From: Paenibacillus segetis
GTDB lineage: Bacteria > Bacillota > Bacilli > Paenibacillales > Paenibacillaceae
NCBI RefSeq assembly: GCF_014639155.1
Contig: NZ_BMFT01000001.1
Span: forward strand, 682,001-746,000
DNA length: 64,000 bases
Direction of reading: 5' to 3'
Position numbers and translations under genes: made by a program. Shown piece by piece: positions 24,053 through 32,782 of the stretch; position 1 is the first letter of the stretch; each line of letters opens with the position of its first letter. Below the pieces are notes generated by a model that ran no database searches, had not been told where the DNA came from, and saw only the letters and a program-made list of their open reading frames with translations.

Positions 24053-24451
24053 TTGACTATATATGAGAGAATTGAATTATTAATTAAAAATATGGGAATA
24101 ACGAAGAAAAAATTTTGTGCGGAGCTTGGAATTAGTACAGGGAATTTTGGAGATTGGAAGCGTGGAAAATCGACACCAAGCAGCAATAAATTGATTGATA
24201 TTTCTCAGTATTTCAATGTTAGTTTAGATTGGCTTATGACAGGGAGGGAGAGGCGATCTGAACAAATAGATGACCATTTAGAGGCCTATCTAGCACATAT
24301 ATCATCCCAAAAATGTTCGTTTAAACTATCTGCCCATGAAGTAGCATTTATTCGAGAATATATTCAATTCTCCCAGTATCGGAGGAAATTGAAACTAATG
24401 AGTGAGGGGGGAAATAATACTGCTTTACATTTGGATTCTACGGAGTTATAA
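24053..24451 (+). CDS. XRE-family helix-turn-helix regulator
   Basis: The 132-residue protein begins with the Cro/C1-type domain (TIYERIELLIKNMGITKKKF, then FCAELGISTGNFGDWKRGK as the helix-turn-helix) and YFNVSLDWLMTGRE as the usual end of the domain. The C-terminal half (about residue 75-132) is a short unrecognised tail with VAFIREYIQFSQYRRKL. A TTG start at 24053 has GGAAGG upstream. It lies between two identical tRNA-Leu genes together with the PAS gene. The last codons contain the promoter of the second tRNA-Leu. Confidence 0.82.
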   Translation: MTIYERIELLIKNMGITKKKFCAELGISTGNFGDWKRGKSTPSSNKLIDISQYFNVSLDWLMTGRERRSEQIDDHLEAYLAHISSQKCSFKLSAHEVAFIREYIQFSQYRRKLKLMSEGGNNTALHLDSTEL

Positions 24452-24452
24452 T
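24424..24452 (+). promoter_or_regulatory. Promoter of tRNA-Leu copy 2, inside the XRE gene end
   Basis: TTTACA at 24424 and a perfect TATAAT at 24447-24452 are 17 bases apart. The -10 overlaps the XRE stop codon. It explains how the second tRNA-Leu is transcribed on its own. Confidence 0.7.
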
Positions 24453-24480
24453 GTTAAATGTTCGCTTTAAGAACTCTCGC

Positions 24481-24563
24481 GCGGTCGTGGTGGAATGGCA
24501 GACACGCTATCTTGAGGGGGTAGTGGGTGTATACCCGTGGAGGTTCGAGTCCTCTCGACCGCA
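24481..24563 (+). tRNA. tRNA-Leu (GAG), copy 2
   Basis: The sequence is identical over its whole length to the copy at 22986, with the same GAG anticodon and no encoded CCA. It has its own promoter and terminator. Confidence 0.96.
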
Positions 24564-24565
24564 TC
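24481..24565 (+). repeat. 85-bp perfect direct repeat of 22986-23070 (tRNA-Leu)
   Basis: The identity covers the tRNA and two bases beyond its discriminator, then stops. The two copies flank about 1.4 kb with the PAS and XRE genes. Confidence 0.95.
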
Positions 24566-24596
24566 AAATGAACATAATATAACGAGTAAATGAAAA

Positions 24597-24631
24597 AAGA
24601 CTAACCTATAAGTGGCTAGTCTTTTTTTTTA
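24597..24631 (+). terminator. Terminator after tRNA-Leu copy 2
   Basis: AAGACTAACC pairs with GGCTAGTCTT with one G-U, followed by nine T residues. It lies between convergent genes and may also serve phoA. Confidence 0.88.
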
Positions 24632-24639
24632 TTTCGATC

Positions 24640-25908
24640 TTATTTTTTAACTTTAAAATCTAAGGCTTGCATAAGCTTGGTAAATACTTCAGTGTTTTCA
24701 TAAATCCCAGTAAATAATTGTGCGTTTTTTCCCATAGCTGTGATTGGAATATCTACTGCTGTATGACCTGAGGTCGTCCAGTCCACTACAAAATTAAGTT
24801 TGGAATTAGCAATGGCAAAAGGGCCGTCTTCTTGGGAAATGCTGTCTCCAGACTCATCCTCTTCGTCAACAGCTTCAATAGAGAACCCACCTGTTTCATG
24901 GTCGGCAAGAACTAGGACGAGGGTATCTGGATTCTTTTTAGCGAAATCTTTGGCTACTTGAACTGATTTATCCAGCTCTTGACCCGCTTTGATTGTCATC
25001 TTGGCATTGTTCTGGTGAGCGAATTCGTCAGTACCTTCTTCTTCAACCATTAGGAAAAATCCATTTTTATTGCTTGCAAGCGTGTCTATCGCTTTTTTAG
25101 TCATTTCAGGTAGAGATACAACCGGGTTGTAAATATCTCCTTCACCTTCTGGCTTTTGCTGGAACATTTCCTCATTTGCAAATAAGCCGAGCAACTTTCC
25201 GTTTTTTGCCTTTTGCATATCCGTTTTATTCGTTACATAGGTGTATCCTAACTGCTTAGCTTTATCTACAAGGTTGCCTTGGGTTCCTTTGCTTTTCTCT
25301 GAAGGGTCTTCAGCAGGTTCATCAGGGAATTTACCTGGGCTTCCTGCAGGATACCAGAAATCTTCGCCTCCACCGAGAAGAACGTCAACTTTACTTTTGG
25401 TCAGAAGTTGCAGAGCAATGTCACTTTGTTTGGAGCGATCTTCAACATGAGCACCGAATGCGGCGCCAGTAGCATCCGTGATTTGACTGGTAGTAACTAT
25501 TCCTGTTGATTTTCCAGCAGATTTTGCATACTCCATAATAGTTTGGACAGACTTTTTATTGGCATCCATCCCAATAGCTCCATTATAAGTTTTCACACCG
25601 CTAGCATAAGCTGTAGCGGAAGCCGCTGAATCTGTAATTGGAACGGTGGAGCTTGTATGAATTAATCCAACGTATGGCATTGAATCCATAGCTAGATTTC
25701 CTTTTTCACCTACTGTAGCAAGGCGAATTGCATCACGTTGGGCGGTCCCCATTCCATCCCCAATAAACAGAATCACATTTCGTGTGCTTGATGAGGCTGC
25801 ATTTGCTTGATTAGGTGCAAGTGTAGTGATTACATTCGAAACGAAAAGAGCAGTTACTGCAGTCGCTACAATTGCAGTTTTAACGCCATACTTTTTTGGT
25901 GATTTCAT
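24640..25908 (-). CDS. phoA: Alkaline phosphatase, PhoA family
   Basis: The 422-residue protein has a Sec signal peptide (about residues 1-38, cut after NQANA) and the complete alkaline phosphatase core. FIGDGMG holds D51, TDSAASATAYASGVKT holds the serine nucleophile S94, and LADHETGGFS and TSGHTAVDIP hold metal ligands. It would release phosphate from phosphomonoesters outside the cell. AGGAGG precedes the ATG. The upstream region has tandem TTTTTTACA repeats, which may be part of a PhoP-controlled promoter. It could be either the PhoA or the PhoB type of Bacillus enzyme. Confidence 0.92.
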   Translation of the reverse strand: MKSPKKYGVKTAIVATAVTALFVSNVITTLAPNQANAASSSTRNVILFIGDGMGTAQRDAIRLATVGEKGNLAMDSMPYVGLIHTSSTVPITDSAASATAYASGVKTYNGAIGMDANKKSVQTIMEYAKSAGKSTGIVTTSQITDATGAAFGAHVEDRSKQSDIALQLLTKSKVDVLLGGGEDFWYPAGSPGKFPDEPAEDPSEKSKGTQGNLVDKAKQLGYTYVTNKTDMQKAKNGKLLGLFANEEMFQQKPEGEGDIYNPVVSLPEMTKKAIDTLASNKNGFFLMVEEEGTDEFAHQNNAKMTIKAGQELDKSVQVAKDFAKKNPDTLVLVLADHETGGFSIEAVDEEDESGDSISQEDGPFAIANSKLNFVVDWTTSGHTAVDIPITAMGKNAQLFTGIYENTEVFTKLMQALDFKVKK

Positions 25909-25978
25909 AGTTTCCCTCCTAATGTTTGTTTACAACCTCATACTATAGTAATTACATTAAGAGAATGTTTTCGAGAAT

Positions 25979-25996
25979 TGTAAAAAATGTAAAAAA
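25979..25996 (-). promoter_or_regulatory. Possible PhoP-binding repeats upstream of phoA
   Basis: On the reverse strand two tandem TTTTTTACA units occur about 70 bases before the phoA start. The repeat step is 9 bases instead of the 11 of known Pho boxes, so the match is partial. Confidence 0.3.
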
Positions 25997-26032
25997 TAGA
26001 GTTGCCAACCAAAGTTGATAACCAAGTATGGA

Positions 26033-26072
26033 ATAACCCCGCTATCAGTGGTTAAACTGATAACGGGGTTAT
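26033..26072 (-). terminator. Long perfect-stem hairpin after mntH
   Basis: ATAACCCCGCTATCAG pairs with CTGATAACGGGGTTAT, 16 bp with one G-U. It lies 25 bases past the mntH stop. The U-tract is weak on the mntH side. Confidence 0.6.
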
Positions 26073-26097
26073 GTTCAGTTAAGACTATACAAGCTGT

Positions 26098-27456
26098 TTA
26101 AGAAGTAATGGTCTGTACAAGGAGATAGACATTTAATATCACGATGACCCCAGCGATAAACCATGCAAGGATGTTGAGCCACATTTTATTGGCGAATTCA
26201 CCCATTTTGGTTTTGCTGGCTGTGAATTTGACCAATGGAATGACTGCAAAAGGTAGCTGTAGCGATAGGATAACTTGGCTGAAGATAAGCAGGTCCTGCG
26301 TGCCACGCTCTCCGTAGATCGCCGTAACAATAACTGCAGGAATGATGGCGATCAATCTTGTAATTAATCGTCGTAACCAAGGTGTTAGCCTTATATTGAC
26401 AAAGCCCTCCATCACGATTTGACCCGCTAAAGTGCCGGTCAGTGTGGAATTTTGTCCGGAAGCGAGCAGGGCAACTGCAAACAAAATACTGGCAAGTGTA
26501 GTTCCAACAATAGGGGTAAGCAGATGGTAAGCTTCAGAGATGTCTGCTACCTGCGTCATACCGGTCTTGTGGAACGCAGCTGCTGAGAGGATCAAAATTG
26601 CCGAGTTGATAAATAACGCAAAGGTAAGGGCGATACTGGAATCCCATGTTGCATATTTGATGGCTTGTCGTTTTCCGGCAGGGCTCTGATCGAATTGTCT
26701 TGTCTGTACAATAGAAGAGTGAAGATATAAGTTATGCGGCATAACCGTTGCCCCTAGAATACCAATAGCAATGTACAACATTTGGGTATTACTTAAAATT
26801 TGGGCACTAGGTACATAACCTCTTGCAACACTCCCCAGGTCAGGTTTTGCAAGAATGAGATCGATCCCGAAGCAAGTACCGATGGTCACGATTAGCACTA
26901 GGACGAAGATCTCCAGCGAACGAAACCCTTTATTTTGTAATAACAGGATTAGTAATACATCAACGGCAGTAATCATTACGCCATAAATAATCGGGAGACC
27001 AAACAGGAGATTTAGGGCTATTGCCGCTCCAATAACTTCTGCTAGATCCGTGGCAGCAATGGCTAACTCGCATAGTAACCATAATGAGATGACCGTTGGT
27101 TTAGAGTAATTATCCCGACATGCCTGGGCCAAATCTTTCCCAGTTACAATGCCTAACTTACCTGAGAGAGCTTGGAGAACAACGGCCATGAGGTTGGAGA
27201 TAAGAATTACGGATAGAAGTGTATAACCAAACTTTGAACCACCTTCAATATCTGTTGCCCAGTTGCCTGGATCCATATATCCAACAGCAACCATGTAGCC
27301 GGGCCCGGCGAATGCAAGAAATTTTCTGAACCAAGAACCTGTGGTAGGGATACGCATAGAACGGTGTGCTTCTGGTAGCGAGGGCTGACCCGCATCCATT
27401 CTCCATCCTTTTCCAGAGGCACCTGGATTACCTAAATTATCTTGAGATTCTTTCAT
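26098..27456 (-). CDS. mntH: NRAMP-family manganese/metal-proton symporter
   Basis: The start is ATG 27456 with AAAGGTG upstream, giving 452 residues. The first core helix has [16 protein letters not shown], the NRAMP DPGN metal-binding break (D62, N65). The later [13 protein letters not shown] holds the second metal-binding motif MPHN. Eleven hydrophobic helices are evident, as expected for a proton-driven Mn2+ importer. A MntR-box-like palindrome overlaps the -35 region, which supports repression by manganese. The gene is monocistronic, facing phoA. Confidence 0.95.
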   Translation of the reverse strand: MKESQDNLGNPGASGKGWRMDAGQPSLPEAHRSMRIPTTGSWFRKFLAFAGPGYMVAVGYMDPGNWATDIEGGSKFGYTLLSVILISNLMAVVLQALSGKLGIVTGKDLAQACRDNYSKPTVISLWLLCELAIAATDLAEVIGAAIALNLLFGLPIIYGVMITAVDVLLILLLQNKGFRSLEIFVLVLIVTIGTCFGIDLILAKPDLGSVARGYVPSAQILSNTQMLYIAIGILGATVMPHNLYLHSSIVQTRQFDQSPAGKRQAIKYATWDSSIALTFALFINSAILILSAAAFHKTGMTQVADISEAYHLLTPIVGTTLASILFAVALLASGQNSTLTGTLAGQIVMEGFVNIRLTPWLRRLITRLIAIIPAVIVTAIYGERGTQDLLIFSQVILSLQLPFAVIPLVKFTASKTKMGEFANKMWLNILAWFIAGVIVILNVYLLVQTITS

Positions 27457-27498
27457 GATGATCACCTTTATTATTAGAAGTTGTAAGAATACATCTAT

Positions 27499-27535
27499 AT
27501 TGTACACCTACAAGAGTTTTTGTCTAGGGAAACTT
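27499..27535 (-). promoter_or_regulatory. mntH: mntH promoter with MntR-box-like operator
   Basis: On the reverse strand TAGACA and TACAAT (27499-27504) are 16 bases apart, upstream of mntH. The -35 lies inside AGTTTCCCTAGACAAA, close to the Bacillus MntR box (AGTTTCCTTAAGGCAAA). Confidence 0.55.
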
Positions 27536-27680
27536 TTTATAGAGAATAGGATGAATTTGTTGTTGAGAAGCTATGGTTTAGTTAATTGTCATGTGCTTCC
27601 AAGTTGACATGAAGCTAAAAATTATTTAATATGTCTAAGTACTAAAACAGGATTGAAATTTGATAATATGGGTGATGACC

Positions 27681-27959
27681 ATGTCTTACAGACCGAGTGT
27701 TGAGAACGTGACCAAAGCCGGAAGCAACGAGAAGGACGGATTGTACGAGTTTATCGTTAAAATGGCTGATGGCACAGAGTGCCGAGTATTTTACAGCCGG
27801 AATCCGCAGTGGCGCCTTACGAATATTAGCCGTCTGCAAAAAACACCTTGTCCAGTCTGCCGCAAAGATTTTATTTGTAAATGTATGGACAGCTTTTCAG
27901 ATGCAATAGGACGCCAACTTGAAGAAGGACAATGGTTCGAGAAGGCATTAGCCGAGTAA
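27681..27959 (+). CDS. Small Cys-rich conserved protein, unknown function
   Basis: The 92-residue product begins at ATG 27681 after GGGTGATG. The N-terminal half is a small beta-rich region (LYEFIVKMADGTECRVFYS) and the C-terminal half carries CPVCRKDFICKC, with four cysteines that could bind zinc. It ends in a short acidic helix. I do not recognise a function. It is a single gene with its own terminator, divergent from mntH. Confidence 0.65.
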   Translation: MSYRPSVENVTKAGSNEKDGLYEFIVKMADGTECRVFYSRNPQWRLTNISRLQKTPCPVCRKDFICKCMDSFSDAIGRQLEEGQWFEKALAE

Positions 27960-27980
27960 GTGGGCAATGTATACCGATAG

Positions 27981-28008
27981 GCACGGGGATAATTCCTCGT
28001 GCTTTTTT
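27981..28008 (+). terminator. Terminator after the Cys-rich protein gene
   Basis: GCACGGGG pairs with CCTCGTGC with one G-U, followed by six T residues. Confidence 0.8.
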
Positions 28009-28070
28009 CATGTTTATTTTATTAGCTGACTAGAGTTCGATATAATGGATAGATGGAGGTGTTATCGTCA

Positions 28071-28505
28071 ATGAACATAGATCATTCGGAACCGGATGCG
28101 ATTGTATTGTTTGACGGTGTCTGCCACTTATGTCAAGGTGCAGTTAAATTCATAATCAAGCGTGATCCTAAGGGACGATTTCATTACGCATCTTTACAAT
28201 CACCGGCTGGTCGTCGTCTGATGGCGGAGAATGGTGTGAATGCAGAACTTTTAGACACCATCGTATTATTCGATAAAAATAACTACTATATTCGTTCAAC
28301 TGCAGCGCTCCATATTGCGAAGAGACTCACTTTTCCATGGCCACTGTTATATGGATTCATCGTCATACCGCGATTTATTCGTGACGCGATATACCGTGTA
28401 ATCGCTGCTAATCGATATCGACTTTTTGGCAGAGATGAGACCTGTCTTGTACCAACGAAGGAGCTACGTAGTCGTTTTTTGGAGGATGGTCAACACCTTA
28501 CATGA
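28071..28505 (+). CDS. DCC-family (DUF393) thiol oxidoreductase-like protein
   Basis: The ATG at 28071 has GGAGGT ten bases upstream; the ATG at 28053 lies before it. The 144-residue protein holds the DCC motif FDGVCHLCQGAVKFII (about residue 14-29), with the CxxC pair of thioredoxin-like folds, and ends with the usual CLVPTKELRSRFLE. The family (YuxK type) is widespread in Firmicutes and proposed to act in thiol-disulfide chemistry without proof. It lies just before the tad operon but has a different role. Confidence 0.85.
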   Translation: MNIDHSEPDAIVLFDGVCHLCQGAVKFIIKRDPKGRFHYASLQSPAGRRLMAENGVNAELLDTIVLFDKNNYYIRSTAALHIAKRLTFPWPLLYGFIVIPRFIRDAIYRVIAANRYRLFGRDETCLVPTKELRSRFLEDGQHLT

Positions 28506-28523
28506 TGGAATGCAGGAAAGGGC

Positions 28524-28552
28524 TTGCCTCCCTATAATAACTATGGTATTCT
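28524..28552 (+). promoter_or_regulatory. Promoter before the tad operon
   Basis: TTGCCT at 28524 and TATTCT at 28547 are 17 bases apart. Transcription would begin near 28559 and meet a strong hairpin terminator before the first coding gene. Confidence 0.5.
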
Positions 28553-28580
28553 AACTGTAAATTTAAGGAATTGGGAACGG

Positions 28581-28629
28581 AAGCACCGTTCAAGGACCGA
28601 TACGTCGGTTTTTGAACGGTGCTTTTTTT
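28581..28629 (+). terminator. Terminator or attenuator hairpin before the tad operon
   Basis: AAGCACCGTTCAA pairs perfectly with TTGAACGGTGCTT (13 bp), with an inner ACCGA/TCGGT hairpin, followed by seven T residues. The first tad start codon is only 27 bases after the hairpin, so it either ends the upstream gene or attenuates the operon. Confidence 0.8.
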
Positions 28630-28655
28630 CGTTTTCTCGAAAGGATGATGTAGTC

Positions 28656-29846
28656 TTGGTTCCTGTCAGACTTGTATTGGCTGTTCAAGATGAACAGTAT
28701 ATTGAGCTCTTCTTGCATTATGTACAATGCAGTGAATTTCAACAAAGGTTGGTTGTTACGGCGTTTAGTCGTAGGGATGCATTCTTGCGCTACATCGAGG
28801 ACTCCCGAGAACTAATTCATGTTGTGTTAGGTGAGTCCTATTTCATGGAATACAAATCCAGCGAGTGTGAGAACCAAATTCCTTGGATTTGTCTCGGCGA
28901 GGGAGAGATGGAGCAACAATATGTAGGAAGAGTATCAAAGTATCAGTCGTTACATGCCATGTTATCCATAGTTCTAGGTCTCTACAGAGGGCGTGGAGAA
29001 GGGGCTGTATCTTCTGAAGGGAAATGTCAGGTCATTGGGGTTTACTCAGCACTCGGAGGTTCTGGTAAGACTACGGTTGCCCTAAATATAGCCAAGCAGC
29101 TCGGAATGCAAGGGAATCGGACTTTCTATTTGAATCTGGAGACGGTGAATGCAGGAATTCCAGGTCAAGGACAGATTCAGAATGGCGGTCAGCGTGCTGG
29201 ACTTGCCCGTCTGCTATATGACCTAAAGGGAGATGATCTAGGAAAGTCGCCTATATCTCCGGTTTCAACCTATGCATTTAGGCATCCGGCTTTGCAGAGT
29301 GATATCTTTAGCCCTGTTGACAATATCAAAGAAATTTTGGAGATGGAAGAGAAGGATACGAGACAATTGATTGATTATATTGTGGATAGTGAACTCTATG
29401 ATGCTGTAATTGTAGACATCGATTCAGCTCCAAATCATCGGAGCTTTGTAGCACTGGAGAGGTCCGATAAGTTGGTGTGGGTACTACTAGATGAATGGAG
29501 TGGTATGCAGAAGACGGATCTATGGATGTCTTATCTGGAACGCTCTTATTCAGCGCTATACAGTTCGATAATGGGGAAAACTTTTTTCGTTGTTAATCGC
29601 TATTCTGGGGAGATGTCTGTGCCTTTACCCAAGAGAGGGATGGCGGTTGAAGCAACTCTTTCATACATTTCTACATCGAATCAGGGGATGCATGGAGCCC
29701 TGCTGCACTCCCCTTTATTTCAACGAGATATATTGCGATTATGTCGAGAAGTATACACGGAGAAGAGTCTTGTAGCTCGGGGAGGGTTGGTGGATGACAA
29801 ACGATATGTTTACACTACTGCGGGCCGAGATCCGCTTTGGTCTTGA
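28656..29846 (+). CDS. CpaE/MinD-like Tad pilus ATPase-type protein
   Basis: The reading frame is open upstream through the terminator, so I use the TTG at 28656 (AAAGGA upstream), giving 396 residues. The N-terminal 120 residues resemble a degenerate receiver (VPVRLVLAVQDEQYIELFLHY). A MinD-like P-loop domain begins with VIGVYSALGGSGKTTVALNIAKQL (about residue 128), and DAVIVDIDSAPNH is a switch/Walker B strand. In Tad systems this protein localises the machine. Its 3' end overlaps the CpaF gene by 53 bases, so the two are coupled. Confidence 0.82.
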   Translation: MVPVRLVLAVQDEQYIELFLHYVQCSEFQQRLVVTAFSRRDAFLRYIEDSRELIHVVLGESYFMEYKSSECENQIPWICLGEGEMEQQYVGRVSKYQSLHAMLSIVLGLYRGRGEGAVSSEGKCQVIGVYSALGGSGKTTVALNIAKQLGMQGNRTFYLNLETVNAGIPGQGQIQNGGQRAGLARLLYDLKGDDLGKSPISPVSTYAFRHPALQSDIFSPVDNIKEILEMEEKDTRQLIDYIVDSELYDAVIVDIDSAPNHRSFVALERSDKLVWVLLDEWSGMQKTDLWMSYLERSYSALYSSIMGKTFFVVNRYSGEMSVPLPKRGMAVEATLSYISTSNQGMHGALLHSPLFQRDILRLCREVYTEKSLVARGGLVDDKRYVYTTAGRDPLWS

Positions 29847-31041
29847 TGTTACTTCAGCGCTAAGTGATGATCAATTACTTGACTATATTGAACGGCGTGT
29901 ACTTGAAGAGGATAAACTAGTTGATTTAACAGCTGCGGAGAAACGGAAATGGGTTCGGAGATTATATGATTCTTTCCGAGGTTTGGATGCATTGCAGCCA
30001 CTAGTAGATGATCGCTCGGTGACTGAGATCATGATTAACAATCATGAGGAGATCTTTGTTGAGCGGAGCGGAGAGGTTTGTCGCCTTCCGGTGAAGTTCG
30101 AATCCAGAGAGAAGCTAGAGGATATTATTCAGAGCATTGTCTCAGGAGTCAACCGGGTAGTCAATGAATCTTCACCGATTGTGGATGCGAGGTTGAAGAA
30201 TGGCTCACGGGTCAATATCGTTATGCCACCTGTCGCTTTGAAAGGTCCAACGATGACAATACGTAAATTTCCGGAACGACCTATGACGATGGAACAGCTA
30301 GTTGCATGGAATTCACTAAGTAGGGAGGCGGCTGAATTTCTACAGACGTTAGTTAGGAGTAAATACAACATTTTTATAAGTGGTGGTACTGGCTCCGGCA
30401 AGACAACGTTCTTAAATGCTCTTTCACAATACATCCCTCCCGATGAGCGTGTAATCACGATTGAAGACTCCGCAGAACTACAAATTGTTACCGTCCCGAA
30501 CCTGGTATCGCTTGAGACTCGTAATGCCAATACAGAAGGAAAAGGGGAGATATCAGTAAGGGATTTAATTCGCTCCTCACTACGGATGAGGCCAAACCGG
30601 ATCGTGGTTGGCGAAGTTCGGGGCGGGGAGGCCTTGGACATGCTACAGGCGATGAATACAGGACACGATGGTAGCCTCTCAACGGGCCATGCGAATGGCA
30701 CAGTAGATATGATCAGCCGTCTGGAGACGATGGTACTTAGCGGAGCGGAATTACCTTTGGGAGTTGTTCGGGGACAGATTGCTTCTGCGATCGATATCTT
30801 TGTTCATTTGTCCCGGCTCCGTGATCGCTCCAGACGGGTGACGGAAATCTCTGAAGTGTCCGGGATCCAAGAAGGGGAGGTGATACTTAATCATTTGTAT
30901 GTATTCAAAGAGGAGGCGGAGCGTGATGGGAAGATAATCGGCCAATTGACAAGAACGGGTAACAAGCTACTGCATGGAGATAAGCTTCGGATGGCGGGGA
31001 TGACTTCCGACAGTTTTAGAGAGTGGGAGGAGGGGAACTGA
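29794..31041 (+). CDS. CpaF/TadA secretion ATPase of the Tad pilus
   Basis: The 415-residue protein is the motor ATPase of the Tad type-IVb pilus system. The N-terminal domain holds VTEIMINNHEEIFVERSGEV, the Walker A is FISGGTGSGKTTFLNAL (about residue 194-210), then VITIEDSAELQI and RPNRIVVGEVRGGEAL (Walker B region), and SLSTGHANG is the His box. It drives pilin assembly as a cytoplasmic hexamer. A GGGGAGG ribosome-binding site lies eight bases before the ATG, inside the cpaE-like gene. Confidence 0.95.
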   Translation: MTNDMFTLLRAEIRFGLDVTSALSDDQLLDYIERRVLEEDKLVDLTAAEKRKWVRRLYDSFRGLDALQPLVDDRSVTEIMINNHEEIFVERSGEVCRLPVKFESREKLEDIIQSIVSGVNRVVNESSPIVDARLKNGSRVNIVMPPVALKGPTMTIRKFPERPMTMEQLVAWNSLSREAAEFLQTLVRSKYNIFISGGTGSGKTTFLNALSQYIPPDERVITIEDSAELQIVTVPNLVSLETRNANTEGKGEISVRDLIRSSLRMRPNRIVVGEVRGGEALDMLQAMNTGHDGSLSTGHANGTVDMISRLETMVLSGAELPLGVVRGQIASAIDIFVHLSRLRDRSRRVTEISEVSGIQEGEVILNHLYVFKEEAERDGKIIGQLTRTGNKLLHGDKLRMAGMTSDSFREWEEGN

Positions 31042-31042
31042 T

Positions 31043-31840
31043 ATGAAGATCGTATTAAGACGACAAGAGGCAAGAAGATCAGTTTCCTCCCCAAATAAAC
31101 TGCCGGACTATACAGTTTATGTACTCTCAACGCGGCAGAAGGGGATTTGCTTGTTGGTTGGTGGGGTGGTGCTCTACGGTATAGGCTACGTTTTCTTTCA
31201 TTCATTATGGATTGCGCTAGTGTTAGCAGGAGGTGCCGTTTTTATACCAAAATATTGGAGTCGTTATTTACTGCGCCGTAGAAGGGATGCTCTAAGTTTA
31301 AATTTTAAGCAAGCATTGTATTCCCTGTCCTCTTCACTAGCGGCAGGGCGCTCGGTGGAGAATGGTTTTCATGATGCGATAGAAGATTTAAGACTACTGT
31401 ATCCCGGTGGAGACAACGATTTAATGATGGAATTGGGGATTATTTGTACAAGGCTGGAGTATGGACAACCCATAGAGGAAGCACTTCAGGATTTCAGTAA
31501 CCGGGCAGGAAATGAGGACATTGCGAACTTTGCGGATGTATTTACAACATGCAAACGTTCCGGAGGTGATCTTGTGGAGATCGTTAGAAGAACCTCTGCC
31601 ATCATTAGTGAAAAGCTGGAGATTAGTCAGGAGATCGGTGTCATGATAGCCCAGAAACGGTTCGAAGCAAAGGCCATGATGATGTCTCCTCTGTTGTTTC
31701 TTGTATTTATGGATATGACTTCTTCAGATTATATGTCTCCGATGCATAGTGGCATAGGCTTGGTTATTTCAGGTCTGGCGTTATTAGTATTTGGGCTATG
31801 TGCCTGGCTAATGATAAGGATCATGGATATCTCGGTATGA
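31043..31840 (+). CDS. TadB-like pilus platform membrane protein
   Basis: The 265-residue protein has two N-terminal helices (ICLLVGGVVLYGIGYVFFHSLWIALVLAG) and the T2SSF-type core LNFKQALYSLSSSLAAGRSVENGFHDA, DIANFADVFTTCKRSGGDLVEIV. It ends in two more helices. It forms the inner-membrane platform together with TadC. The start at 31043 is two bases after the cpaF stop, with GGAGGAGGGG upstream. Confidence 0.88.
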   Translation: MKIVLRRQEARRSVSSPNKLPDYTVYVLSTRQKGICLLVGGVVLYGIGYVFFHSLWIALVLAGGAVFIPKYWSRYLLRRRRDALSLNFKQALYSLSSSLAAGRSVENGFHDAIEDLRLLYPGGDNDLMMELGIICTRLEYGQPIEEALQDFSNRAGNEDIANFADVFTTCKRSGGDLVEIVRRTSAIISEKLEISQEIGVMIAQKRFEAKAMMMSPLLFLVFMDMTSSDYMSPMHSGIGLVISGLALLVFGLCAWLMIRIMDISV

Positions 31841-31855
31841 AGGGAGTCTTTGTAG

Positions 31856-32731
31856 ATGAATTGGTTCATGGGGGTCCTTCTGCTTGTGCTGATCTCGGTT
31901 TGGGGATTCTTATTCCTGCGCTCTACCGGAAAATATCGAAATAGCGCCAGCATGGTGATGGAAGGATTGCGACTTCAACGACTAGCACCCCCTATGTTGT
32001 ATTTACTTGAGCGATTATCAATCTCTTCTAGGTTTCCAATGTTCTTCTTCAAGATCCAACGCTCGGTACAAAAAATATGTGGTGATCGGCGTAGCGGTGA
32101 GTTTACACTACTATTTCTTGCTGAGATGCTCACTTATAGTTGGTTGTTATTAACCTCAGGATGCTTGTTGTCCTTACTGATGGGCGAAGACAATACGATG
32201 ATGATTATGGGAGCTGCCCTTGCTGTTCTTATTCCAGTTGCACTCTTCAATGATCTTCATCGAAAAGTAGTCAAACGTGAGCACGAGGTCATTCTGGAGT
32301 TACCGGAACTACTCAACAAAATCATTCTGCTAGTTGGTGCAGGATCTACAGTTCAGCAAGCCATCAAACAGTGTCTTGAACGGAAACGAGGAGAAGCGAA
32401 TCACCCTTTATATCGTGAGTTATTTCAGATGCAACGAGAGTTGGAGAGTGGGGATCCATTTCAACAGGCATTGGAAGGATTCAGCAAACGGTGTGGGATT
32501 CAGGAGGTATCTGCTTTTACAACCTCGGTATTACTTAATTTTCGTCGTGGGGGTAATGACTTTGCTCTGGCACTACGTGAATTGTCCCATACCCTTTGGG
32601 AAAAGCGGAAGGCGGTTAGCCGCACGCTGGGAGAGCAGGCATCTTCAAAGCTGATGTTCCCGATGATGTTGTTATTTGTGGTGATCATCGTCTTGGTAGG
32701 CGCACCAGCATTTATGATCATGGATCTTTGA
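31856..32731 (+). CDS. TadC-like pilus platform membrane protein
   Basis: The 291-residue product is the second platform protein. It has an N-terminal helix, then membrane segments around residue 90-130, the T2SSF core LPELLNKIILLVGAGSTVQQAIKQCL and CGIQEVSAFTTSVLLNFRRGGNDFALALREL, and a final helix MMLLFVVIIVLVGAPAFMI. It lies 15 bases after the TadB-like gene. The two platform genes in this order are typical of Tad loci. Confidence 0.87.
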   Translation: MNWFMGVLLLVLISVWGFLFLRSTGKYRNSASMVMEGLRLQRLAPPMLYLLERLSISSRFPMFFFKIQRSVQKICGDRRSGEFTLLFLAEMLTYSWLLLTSGCLLSLLMGEDNTMMIMGAALAVLIPVALFNDLHRKVVKREHEVILELPELLNKIILLVGAGSTVQQAIKQCLERKRGEANHPLYRELFQMQRELESGDPFQQALEGFSKRCGIQEVSAFTTSVLLNFRRGGNDFALALRELSHTLWEKRKAVSRTLGEQASSKLMFPMMLLFVVIIVLVGAPAFMIMDL

Positions 32732-32782
32732 TTTGCAGTTTCATTGCAATTTCAGTCAATCATCATTTTAGGAGGGAAGTTT

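Noticed and set aside
28524..28655. Upstream extension of the CpaE-like frame
   Set aside because: It crosses a promoter-like element and a strong terminator hairpin and has no family resemblance. The TTG at 28656 is the likelier start.
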